Shown here: positions 1-10,810 of the stretch, one piece after another
How the letters are laid out: every line of letters starts with the position of its first letter
Position numbering within the stretch: the stretch's first letter is position 1
Origin: Cristatella mucedo
Lineage: Eukaryota; Bryozoa; Phylactolaemata; Cristatellidae
Assembly: GCA_009760855.2 (NCBI GenBank)
Contig: WPIO01000001.1
Coordinates: 10,478,501 to 10,542,500 of the forward strand
Direction of reading: 5' to 3'
Length of the DNA stretch: 64,000 bases
Program-made: the position numbers and the translations under genes
The notes under the pieces: generated by a model
Seen by the model: only the letters and a program-made list of their open reading frames with translations
Told to the model about the DNA's origin: nothing
Database searches by the model: none

Positions 1-241
1 AGGGCGTAAGTACCTAAAGACCATTGACAATCGCAAATAAAAACCATTTTGCTTAACTATCAGAACGAAAGAGTAGTTTATTTTTTGGACTTGCTCATTC
101 AACAACTTTATTAAGAGGTCCGGAAATGAGTCCGGCCTCCGAGAATTGACCATCTGCATCACCTTGGGTAGCCTTTCTTCAGGGCGTCAACCTAAATGGC
201 GGTGACCAGTGAGCCGTTTTCTTTTTCTTGAAGTCATAACC

Positions 242-559
242 TCAATCAAAACTGCAGCCGATCTTTGCTAAAATTTTCCACATTTGCTTCCAACGACGCT
301 GGGTAGTGTACCTTTGCAGCACATTGCATCCTACGATCGGTTGGCTTGGGCAACGCCTAAGTTCGATCAGCTTAAGAGATTCAGCCCAATTCATCCAATT
401 CGCGGCTGCACCCGTCCGCCAATCGGACTGACGATTCAGCCAGGGCATCGGAGGTTTTACATTCAAGCATTCAGCAAGCATTATAGTGTGTAGTACCTTT
501 AATTGTACCCTCTGAATTTGGTCTTCCCAGCTAAAATTGGCATCTAAGCGAACCGGCAA
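242..559 (-). CDS. Unrecognised open reading frame, 105 codons, possibly spurious
   Basis: This minus-strand frame runs from an ATG to a TGA-side stop without interruption. The translation is rich in Trp, Arg and Gln and matches no family I can name. No splice signals, poly-A signal or conserved domain support it, and no neighbour explains it. It could be a fragment of a transposon protein or chance. It is listed because it is the only long frame in the first 1.9 kb. Confidence 0.15.
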   Translation of the reverse strand: MPVRLDANFSWEDQIQRVQLKVLHTIMLAECLNVKPPMPWLNRQSDWRTGAAANWMNWAESLKLIELRRCPSQPIVGCNVLQRYTTQRRWKQMWKILAKIGCSFD

Positions 560-704
560 CCCATATTATAGACAAACGACCGCTTGCTTGCATTAGGATT
601 TGGATGAAAGTCTCGTGGAACCATAGGAGACTTCCGCCCATTGTAAATGATGAGTCGACAAGAAGATGTCACGCTTGATTTTGTTAGTACTCTCGGTTAA
701 AATG

Positions 705-840
705 CTATATATAATTTATCTGTATAGCGCCATAAGAGAACTTAATCTCTATTCAGGCACTTAACATATGTCAAGGGCTTGAGCCAACGATGTCGGCCAG
801 ACCTCAGTTGGGCCTTCTGCTGGCTTGTATCAGGGTGAGC
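705..840 (-). repeat. SINE-B copy
   Basis: On the minus strand a tRNA-like head with a box-B-like GGGCTTGAGCC-type word is followed by the 3' hairpin AATAGAGATTAAGTTCTCTT and a GCGCTATACAG end. The same arrangement recurs at 3303-3440, 49511-49658 and 62689-62822. Confidence 0.65.
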
Positions 841-984
841 ACTTATGGAAACCGGACGTCCAGGGTCCCGTAGTCAGCCAGCTTCATTAGCAGAGTAGGA
901 AGTGACAAACTAAAATGTTAACGCTTTAGTTGCTTCTAATATTTCCTTGTGTAGACAATAAAGCCAGATGACATATTTAGGAAC

Positions 985-1165
985 TTTGCGGTATTAGTAA
1001 TAATGACAATAATAATGAAGTTGTATAGCGCCCTCAGAGATCTTAAATCTCTTTCTAGGCATTTTACGTATGCTGTAAAGGAAGCATGATCGAATGGTCA
1101 GTGGTAGCATGATCCGTGTCAACAAGCATAACACGGTTAGGTGACATGCACAGGGTAAGCATTCA
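985..1165 (-). repeat. LINE-1f 3' end fragment
   Basis: Read on the minus strand, this ends in the LINE-1f signature: a GCC-TAGAAAGAGATTTAAGATCTCTGAGGG-GC type hairpin, then an ATT-rich tail (plus-strand TAATAATGACAATAATAATG). The adjacent 'catgatcgaatggtcagtggta' stretch resembles the corresponding parts of 26527-26955 and 48838-48935. Confidence 0.6.
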
Positions 1166-1849
1166 AATATATAAGCCGTAGTGCTTTAGCTATGAGTGCC
1201 TGCATAAAAACGGCTGAGGCACACTTGAACATGCATGCCCAATATATATGGTATGGCGAGCGAGCTTGGCGAAATACTTATGTGCTTATCGTTTACCTCG
1301 TTGCCATGCGTGGTTAGTAGGAATTCCATTCTTCTGTTGGTCTCAATTTATAGTACTACTATTTCATACTACTGCATGGGTTTCGGTGGCGATAGGAGTA
1401 ACAAATGCGTTAGATAGAGGAAGGTACCACCACTTACAGCCCATCGCCAGTGAAGCCGTTAATGTTGCCGAGTCTCGAGTATTCAGAAAGGAACTTCTGC
1501 AGTGTTATTTTGATAACAGTAGCACCTTACCAGTCGGTGTCGATTGAGGGCAAATCTAATAGCTATATAAATTGGCACTGACCGAAATCAGATTGACACG
1601 CTGCAGAATGTAAAAAACGAAGCAATTATCTTAGAGGAGTTAATAAAAGATGCGCCGAATCGACCCATCAAAAAATGTCGGGAGCATTCTTTTTAGGAAG
1701 TTCTTCATTTACCTCTCAATTCAAGCAAATAAGCTTTCTCACTGCCTGAAACTCTGAAACAAATAGGAAATTCTCACTGAAAACGTACTCGAAACTATGT
1801 GTAGCACCCCATCGACTACACGAGACACATGGGTGCAGAAAACTCCCCC

Positions 1850-1906
1850 TCCTCTCTCTCTCTCTCTCTCTCTCTCTCGCACAAACACACACGCGCACAC
1901 ACACAT
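1850..1906. repeat. (CT)n/(CA)n microsatellite
   Basis: A run of CT dinucleotides passes directly into CA/CG dinucleotides. Confidence 0.9.
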
Positions 1907-1975
1907 ATTAAGGAAAAGACAGACTTAAGATAGCTGTCCACTGACGTTGCTTTAGGAATTTGCTACACCCTAGAG

Positions 1976-2157
1976 CAGGGGCTCTCAACCCGTAGGTCGC
2001 GACCCCTTTGGGCTCGACCCTTTCACGGGGGTCGCCTAAGACCATCGGAAAATACGCATTTCCACATTTCGCACGCAATAATTTATGGTTGGGGGTCGCC
2101 AAAATATGAACTGTATTAAAGGGTCGCGGGCGGCATTAGGAAGGTTGAGAGCCACTG
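1976..2157. mobile_element. Complete hAT-type MITE (SPIN/URR1-like) with 8-bp TSD
   Basis: A 182-bp non-autonomous DNA transposon. It starts CAGGGGCTCTCAACC and ends in the complement of CAGTGGCTCTCAACC, a near-perfect 15-bp terminal inverted repeat. Both sides carry the identical 8-bp duplication CCCTAGAG (1968-1975 and 2158-2165), the target length made by hAT transposases. Internal words such as GGTCGCGACCCC, GTCGCCTAAGACCATCGG and AAAGGGTCGCGG match my memory of the SPIN/URR1 hAT group known from tetrapods and a few invertebrates. It has no coding capacity, so it must have been moved by a transposase encoded elsewhere. The intact TSD and preserved termini suggest a fairly young insertion. 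Confidence 0.9.
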
Positions 2158-3302
2158 CCCTAGAGGCTTGCTACTGCTACCTGCCTGCCCTGCTGCTGCA
2201 GCACGAGAGCAGACCGAGCGAGGAAATCACTTGGGTGAATATGACGGAGATTCGCGGTTAAGACCGGCTAGCCCTCACCAGCCAGCACGTCTTCGAAACT
2301 AATTACGTAGACCAATGAGGGATTCGCATGGCCGGCGTTCTCGGGTAATTGGCGCTACAGTAACGAAGAATAACCGGTTAAAAGCAAGAACATCAAGTCA
2401 ACGATCTCACAATCTAAATACCCCACGCAGAACTTTTTAATGCTCACATCTTCTAATAGCTAAATCGTGTTCTTGAAGCTTTCCCAAGGTGCTTCCAATA
2501 TACATTCGTTGATTCGTGTTTCGTCATCAAACCAATTGCCTGTTCAGTGGTTATGCAGCTTCGAAAATTGCATCTGTCTTTCATGGATGGATGGAACGGC
2601 TGTTTTACTCGTCGGATGCTTCTAAGCCGAACACCTATGACTGGTACAATGGAGGATTATATAGCCTGCTACGCTACTGCTGAAGCTTCATTTCATTGAA
2701 GGCTACGCTTATCAATAAGTGCATAGAGGTTGTAATCATTATTAGCTGTGTCGGAAATTGAATTGCCTACATTAGCCTACATCGTTGATGGCAGTTTTCA
2801 AAACTGGCCAGTCTGCTACTATTCAGGTAGCATCATGGTGAACTATTTTCAAGAAGATACAGGTTTGAGGGCGATGGAGAATTGTGCCTAAAACCCATAA
2901 TCCAGCCGGAAAATGGATGTGTATATTGGTATCTCTAGACCGGTAGCGGAAACAAATTTCGAAGGCAACCTCTGCATAATCTATGCTTCTTTGACTCGAT
3001 AAGACTTTGGATAAATTTAACAGGTTACTGTTGCCACTTTTTCAAATACTGATATATGTAACAGCGAATCTCATTTAAGCTCACAGATTCGTTTCGATAT
3101 TATCAAAAAACATAGCCACCTGGGGCCTAGCTGCTCTCATTTAAAAATCTCGCCGACCCACTCTTGTGTCTGGAAAGCCGTTAACTGTTTAATTCTAAAG
3201 GGCTCAGCAGGGATGTAGTTAGGCCTTTAATTTAGTAACGAATTATTGTCGACTTCGAAAGCTCAAAACCCATACAGTGTTTGGTCATGCTGGTTAAATA
3301 TA

Positions 3303-3440
3303 AATATAATTCATTTGTATAGCGCCCCAAGAGAACTTAATCTCTATTCAGGCGCTTCACATGTGCCTCAGGGCTCGAGCCCATGACCTCAGCCAGACCT
3401 TGCTCGGGGCGAGCACCTTCACCGCTGGACCAACCCAGCT
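3303..3440 (-). repeat. SINE-B copy
   Basis: A nearly full-length minus-strand copy. The tRNA-like head includes AGCTGGGTTGGTCCAGCGG and GGGCTCGAGCCC, followed by AAGCGCCTGAATAGAGATTA, TTCTCTTGGGGCGC and a short AT-rich tail. Confidence 0.75.
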
Positions 3441-3996
3441 ATTTTCAATGTTATGCACGTTGCTATTGGTGCAGTGTTACCATGGACCTCAGGAAGCTAG
3501 TAACAACAGTTTGAACTCTTGGAACATTTGAATTGTCTGGCTTTTGTTCCCCTTCATGACTGCTGTTTCTAGCTCAAGCTGTGGCCTGTTTTTATTTTTA
3601 GAACTGATATCAGGCGATTGTATGAAACATAGGCACCTGACCTGGGGGCAATGATATATGTCTATACCTACAATTACTGAGGGCGTCTGTGTCTTTGGCG
3701 ACTGTTTAATTGTTCGTCTGGTTACGACCAGTCCGGCCTAGTGAGCCTTTTGGACCTCCTGAAATAACCTAGTAGTTCGAAAGGCTTGCCGACCCCTGCT
3801 CTACTTTAAGTCCTTACAGACGACATGCATGAGAATTATATCATGCAGGGCACCAGAGTCATCAGTGGGAGGCTATGAAGGCAAGCAATGTACACCCATA
3901 CGTTGGACCCAAACTGCTGGAGTCATGCATCCAGCATACATCCATGGTCTAATGCTACAGATAATAAAGCAAAAAGGTCAACTGATTCCACGAAGT

Positions 3997-4140
3997 CAGC
4001 TATATAGCTGCAGAAGAGCTGTAGAGGATATCACACCCAAAGAGTTGTATGCACTAGGCATTAGAGGATTGCCTGCAGCAGGACTCGAACCCACCACCTG
4101 GGTAATTAAGGGAGAGCAGATGTTATAGCTAACGACATCC
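3997..4140 (-). repeat. Degraded SINE-A copy
   Basis: On the minus strand there is a box-B-like GGTTCGAGTCCTGC, then a CTGCAGGCA body and a TTCTGCAGCTATATA end. This parallels the clearer SINE-A copies at 32588-32751, 47299-47452 and 52130-52292. Confidence 0.5.
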
Positions 4141-4226
4141 TAAGGCATACATACATCTACCAGGAGACAGATGACCAATGCAAGACTTATTTGAAATAGC
4201 CACAGAGGCAACATCTTGGCATATTT

Positions 4227-4232
4227 TTTATT
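4227..4232 (-). promoter_or_regulatory. Probable poly-A signal of MVK
   Basis: AATAAA on the minus strand (plus-strand TTTATT), 36 bp past the MVK stop codon. Confidence 0.6.
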
Positions 4233-4267
4233 GCCGACAGAAGGCATCGATCGTCCATTTGCAGGAG

Positions 4268-4422
4268 TTATGCAAACAGCTGCTTCATGCTGGGAGGCAG
4301 CTCTGCCGAGTGACCGGCTTGGTGCAGAGCAATGCCGATAGCACCCAGAGAAGTTTGCAGCACTTCAAACGAGAGACTCGACAGCTGTGTCTTCACATTT
4401 TCGATCTGTTGGCTGTCATGGT
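4268..4422 (-). CDS. MVK: MVK terminal coding exon 9
   Basis: A strong acceptor (TTTTATTTTTGCAG) opens a frame at the required phase. It contains [18 protein letters not shown], aligning with human CGFDCLETSIGAPGVSIH, and stops at TAA (4268-4270). The last 50 residues include a tail ([14 protein letters not shown]) that matches human less well. It lies 3.4 kb from exon 8, beyond two LINE insertions. Confidence 0.88.
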
Positions 4423-7400
4423 CTGCAAAAATAAAAGACTGCTATAGAAACTGGGGCAAGGCATCAAGGCTCGGTCGATCTATTTCATACGGTGTACGAC
4501 GACACGCACACTGCTTCTTGCACATTCTAGTAGCACCGGTAGATATGTATGCTAAAGGAGAGAAACAACGAAGCAGGTAGCAAACAACCTGTACTTACAA
4601 CAGCGTTCAATAGAGAGATAATTAACAGGTAACACACAACTTGTGTTCCACTGCATTCCAGAATAAAAATGCAAGTACGGTAAAGCAACAATTTACACGC
4701 ACACATACAATAATATACAATAACAAGATACTTGAATAGCATCTTCAGAGAACTAAATCTCTTTCTAGGAACTTCACTTACACTGGAAAGGAAGCATTCA
4801 ATTGATTAGTGTTAACATGCAGCGTCAGTACGAAAAGTACACAAAGAAATATTCACACAGACTTAGCAAATGGTGTGAGGAACAGAAATGTTTAGGTGTT
4901 TTTTAAATGTCAAGTCAGGGATCTTGTGACGTCAGTCAGGAGTTCCATGCTTTAGGATCATACGAACTGTAGGCATGGTCTTCAAAAGGATTTGAGATTG
5001 GTTAGAGGCACAGCTAAACGACTTTAAGTCAGAACAGCAGGTGTTACGATTCTTGGCCAAACTGTGGAATAGATCGGTGAGGTAGGCTGGAGGAAGAGAA
5101 TATTGTAGTCAATATGCAGATGAGAATTGATAAGAAGTATTATTGTAATTCCCTTTTGACTGGGCAACCAAAAAAGCCAATAGGTCACCGCAGCTGGCGA
5201 TGAATATGGCTGACAGGCTAGTTTACAAATCCTGCAGGTTTGACCAGATGTCCCTTTTGATGAAAGAGCTTGGATGGCTGCCGGTTGATCAACGGATACA
5301 AATCAAAGTTCTTATGCTGACCCACAAGGCCCGCCACGGCTTGTCTCCTTCATATCTGGCTGAACTGATGCCCCAGTTTCAGCCTCCCGTGCTCTCAGAT
5401 CCTGTATGGACAGTGCATTGGCTGTTCCATTCCTCCGGTGATAAAAGCTTTTTCTCTGCAGGTCCTAGACTGTAGAACACACTTCCACAATTCTTACGCA
5501 ACAATAACTACTCACATGCTGCCGACTATGGCACATCCTTTCCAGCAGTGCTGAGCTGCTACTTCCATGCTACTCACTACCTCAACTGCTCTCCTGACTC
5601 AGCTATGCTTCTCACTTTCTCTTTGTTGCGTGAGATGAAGTCTGTTGGCTACCAAATTCGTACTGAAAGCCGCTTAGGCTGTGAGTGCGCCATACAAAAC
5701 TCTCCTGCGTAACACCCACATGGTCTTTGTGGCCTTATAGAGTTACAGACGGAGATAAGTACACCATCTTTCCATGGTGCAACCACATACTTGGAGTGGC
5801 TTGAACAAAGGCATTGCTTATTTCTTAAGTATCTTTATTTATATACCCATTTGACCGAGGGATCTTTATATTCCAATTGATAACGAAGGAACCCTCAGGA
5901 TTCACCGCTCAAGGTTATCTAATTCCGAATGTCTGTTCTAGATGCTACACGGAGCCCTTTCTTGCTTTCCTAGTGGCCATAACAGGCGCTGCTGTTATTG
6001 CCATTATGTCCACCATGCCATCGTAATACTGGTTCTCCGCCTGTCTAGTCGAATCAGTAACTTTGCGACAACATTTATTGCAATGCTGCTTCATTAGTTG
6101 AGCCCTCTTCTTATGCTGACACTCTTCTTGTCTGTACTATGACAGCTTTTTCTTCTAGTTCCAGCAGAATCAGCAGAGAGACTGATAAGTCAGCATTCCC
6201 AAGAAGGTCGCTATAACTCATCACAGTGCAGACTCTGTGGGGGTAATTAGATCTAAAAACATGTATAATCCTGGTGTACACACCCAATGATACATAATAC
6301 TAGGTGTCATATTCATAAAAATCATAAAAATCTAGGTGTCATATTCCAAAGCGACCTCTCGTTAGACGACCATATCAGCTCCACAGTCAAATCTGCCTAT
6401 TTTCAGCTTCATATCGTTGCTAAATTTCGGGCTTGTTTAGATAAGGATACCACGTCAAAGTTGGTCCATGCATTCGTGACATCCCGTCGCGACTTCTGCA
6501 ACTCACTGCTCGCTGGCCTACCGGCATGTGCAATCAGGCGATTGCAGCTGGTGGGAAACTCTGCAGCTAGGCTTGTCTGTCGTGAGCTTTGCAGTTGCTA
6601 CATTACTCCACTTCTCGCCGACCTGCACTGGCCACCAGTCAAGCAACGGATTGACTTCAAGGTTTTGTCGCTCACTTTTAGGTCACTTCATTCTTTGGCT
6701 CCAGCCTATCTCTCTGATTTACTCCCCCACCAGGCCAAGCATTGTACCACCTGCTTTTCGGAATCCAACAGTCTACAAATACCCCGTACAAACCTCCAAT
6801 CCTTTGGAGACCGTGCATTTCGTATGCTCCCAAAGCCTGGAACTCCCTCCCGACCTGCGTCAGAACATCCCCTGACCTGACCACATTTAGAAAGAACTTA
6901 AAAACACACCTATTTAGGACAGCATTCAGTGGGTCCATGTGATTCGTTCTTCATGTGCTTATGTGTGCTGACACTGTGCATGCTGCCACTAACCACATTT
7001 GCACGCTGACCCTGTGCATGTCACCCCTAACCATGTTATTCATTTTGTTTGTTTATCAAGCATGATTTTACTTACCATTCAATTGCATTTCCGTTTGCAG
7101 CAAATACAAAGCGCCTAGAGAGAGATTAAGTTCTCTGAGGGGGCTTTATCAAGTGGATTATTATTATTATTATTATCAACACGTATTCCCGATAATATTT
7201 AATGATATCCAATAAAAAAAATCAGTCATTCCCTGAATTTTCATATACTACTGGTAAGCAAGTGGTTGTGGTGCTCAACCAGACACGATATAACAGCAAA
7301 GCAAGGAGCTTGTTACATCTGTACATACTTTCTGGTTCCAGGCTAGACACATGCTTGCAAGCGAACAGCATATTCCAGTGCCAATAAAAAATGCAAACAG

Positions 7401-8353
7401 AAAAGAACGATAAGTTCTGAAGCTGATGACCGCTGAGACAACTAGACAGATAATGCTGCACGGTCTTAAAATGATGTAAAACCCGCGACAACACACCTCT
7501 GGATCAGCTTCCCTATGTGAGCGTTCAAGTACATGTTACACGACATAAGTGTAATCCTCAGCGTTAGCTCCATTTTGAGGCTATATCAGACAAGCAAGAG
7601 CAGTGCCTTAAATTTCCTTTCTAGATTATAACTCCATATGTTCTAGATAGGCATGGCAAGGTTTCAGACACTGTTAAGGTCCAATATTAATTAAAAAATG
7701 CACTTTCATAAAAATTACCAACCGAGCTTAATTAATTCACCAGTGCTAATGATCAACTTTAAACTCATATAGATCACCCAAACATATATCTGCAATCCAA
7801 GCAGTAGATGGCCACAACCACGAGAAAAGATAAAATGAGTGGAGGCAGCTGGAGTCAGCTTACCAGGTCTCAACAGCGTGATCACGCAGCCACCACCTCC
7901 AGCACCAGTTAGTTTTGATACAAAACCATACTCGGCAGTTACAGAACAGACGCGGTCGATTGCAGCGTGGCTAACACCAAGTGCTGCTAGGAGATGCTGG
8001 TTGATCCCAATTAGGCCCTAGCCAAAGCAAGAAAGATTAACATCTGGCAGGTATGTTATTATTACAGAAACAACAAATCCTAAAAAGAAAATTAGGTTAA
8101 AATAGCTTCGGCCAGCATGCATGCCCAGTGGTAAGATGTAGGTCTTCAAGTATCAAGCAAAGATGCCTAAACAAGAAGGCAAGACTCGGGAATATGTAAA
8201 TTCTAGGGCTGATTTCATGATGAATATGCTGGACATCCTACTGGGTTCTGGGGCATGTGCATGATGAGGTGTGTATGTGTTCAAGTGCACGTGTGTGTGT
8301 GCTTGCAGGATTTGGTGGTTAGATGCAATCTCCTTCTAGACTACACAGTATGT

Positions 8354-8422
<69 letters not shown>

Positions 8423-10751
8423 CATCCATCTTGATCATGTGTCCAGTCAAACTGTAAGGATGCGTCGGTGACCTCTTTCGGGTCTGCTTCTATCAAGAAA
8501 GACAAAGTAATTTATAAATTACACAAACCGTTGGCTGACCACTCATCATAAGCAAGCAGGAAGATGGGACTCCTAGCTTACAAAATAATTGTGCACAGAG
8601 GCTCTGTCCTGTAAAATGCCCCTACACCTGACCGGTCGACCAAACTAAGGCTACCGATAGGCCTAGACTGCAACAGTTACACTCACCAACCATACCCGGA
8701 ATCTGCAAAATCCTTTACAAATAGTGTAGCAAACTACGACTACTTTCTAAAAACAAAGGGAAATTTCATCTAGGTCTATTACTAGATCTCGAAGCAGCGT
8801 CAGCTATAAGACAAATAGGCAAAGGCAAAACAGAAGAAACTATGATTATGAAAAAACTTGCAATGATTTCTTGCAAGGGGACACTTATCTTTGCATGCCC
8901 ATAATGAAATTTCCATTGCTTAGCAATATATAGCATGCTAGCTTTACACGATAATACTTCAGCTTGGTTTATCAAGTATTATATGAGCTATTGACAGTAT
9001 GATTTGTAAGATAGACAAGCTATCTATATGTATAATGTCCAAATGAATATTCTGCCTCGATAGAGAATAATGGAAGGAATGTCATTCACAGGCATAAACA
9101 CATTCATTAATTTATTGCATTATGAACGGGCTTGAGAGGTATTGCCAATTTAAACGGCACAAGTAAAAGTAAGCATTTCACGTGCTCGAGATATGTTCGA
9201 AGAGGTAGAAAACAGTTTTCAGTAGTTAATGCAAACTCTTTCTGATATAAAATAGAACAGGTGTTATACAATTAAGTGCAGCCACTTTGTCGTTAAGCAT
9301 ATCAGCTGATTCACAGGCCTCACCGAACAGTCTATAAGATAAATGCAGCCTTGTCTCAGACACATGGCCATCGGTATTTAAGCATAAAAAATCGGCAATT
9401 TCCCTGTATTTTGGCAAACGATTACGGAAAAAGTAAAAAATGCGAATATAAACGAATTACAACTAACAAAGCTAAAAATCAGCAACATGGGAATTTATGT
9501 AGTCTGAAGAGCAATTAAGCTAGAAAAATAATTCTGTTTGTCCTAAAGGCACTGTAAATCCTAGAATCAGATATCACTGTGGAATATTCCATGTCAGTGA
9601 TTGCCATTGCTATAGAGACTTTAGACATATAGTCTGCTTGCAAGCTCGATCAAGGCTGTTCAAAAAATTTGTACACCGATGAGCGAGCCAGATACACTGA
9701 ACCTGAAATAATCTAAAGGACAAACAGGTTTCTACCTTTGCAAATGTCACGTGCCCCAAGACACTGCTTAAGTAAGTCACTGCCTACCACTCCAGTAGCC
9801 CACACTGTGCTACAATAATAATTATACTAAAATGAGCCTCTTGACAGTATCACGTTCAGACAAGCACGCTAAAGCACACAAGAGACTCGGGGTCGCTAGC
9901 TAGTAGGACCCGGGTAAGTAACACGCACTGAATTATTCACAGGTAAGTGTGCAAAGCACACAGGACCAAAGAAAAAATTCACTGGCCAAAAGGAAAACTG
10001 CCCAGAACAGACTAGCCTTTAGCTGAGACTTAAGAGATAGAAGATCATTAAATATAGTGACCGTAGTCGGAAGCAAGTTCCACATTTTCGGTGCATGCAC
10101 TCCACAATCGCCAAACGATTTCAGTTGAGCACAAGGAATGGCATGAGGACTAGAAGCCATGGAGAAGGTGGTGTGAGATCATCCTGACCCTGGAGGACCA
10201 AGGAGGTCGGATAGCTCGGCTGGTGCAAGAGAGTGAAGCGACCTGCGGGGCCGACAGAGGGATCTTGAAGTCAATCTGTGATGCTTGACAAAGAGCCAGT
10301 GAAGCACAGACAGAGAGGTGCAACGTGGCAACTTCGCCGATGATGACAGATCAGATGAGCAGCTGAGTTTTGCACCAGTTGCAGCCAATAAAAGGCACAC
10401 GCCTCCTCGAGTCCTGAATAAATGAAATTCCAGTAATATAGATGCGCTGTCACAAAAGCATGAACTAGTTTGGCTGTCGCACTCTTGTCTATGCGGGCCC
10501 TGATTTTGACGATGTTGGTGAGTTGATAGAAGGCTAACTAGGCAGAGTCCACTATAGGGTAGCACACAGCTCACAGCTAAAAACAAGCAATGAGGCCCAG
10601 TTACGATAATTATGCTGCAGCTGAGTGCAAAGCAAGTGAGGGAGCAGCGTGTCTTTGGCTTGTAGCCTAAGACACGAGGGCTGAGCAGCACAACCGAGCA
10701 CAAAAGAGTTGCTGCTGCGCACTTCACGCTGCTAGGAGAGAGAGAGAGAGA

Positions 10752-10810
<59 letters not shown>

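Larger units (their letters stand above)
1..1967. other. Intergenic region, repeats only
   Basis: No gene is recognised here. The stretch holds one unrecognised minus-strand open frame (242-559), a SINE-B copy (about 705-840), a minus-strand LINE-1f 3' end (about 985-1165) and a CT/CA microsatellite (about 1850-1906). Nothing else stands out. Confidence 0.5.
2166..4226. other. Intergenic region downstream of MVK
   Basis: No gene is recognised. It contains SINE-B (3303-3440) and a degraded SINE-A (about 3997-4140). The rest (2166-3300, 3441-3990) shows no structure I can name. Confidence 0.5.

Noticed and set aside
2460-2545. Possible MVK last exon on the minus strand (acceptor AACAG, about 27 codons, ECILEAPWESF)
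   Set aside because: The phase fits, but the protein lacks the expected IG-GV block and the acceptor has no pyrimidine tract. The exon at 4268-4422 fits far better.
4178-4447. Plus-strand 89-codon frame with helical-looking sequence and an acceptor-like TTTGCAG
   Set aside because: It overlaps, on the opposite strand, the MVK terminal exon (4268-4422), which aligns with the MVK C-terminus and has the right splice phase. The plus frame is its shadow.
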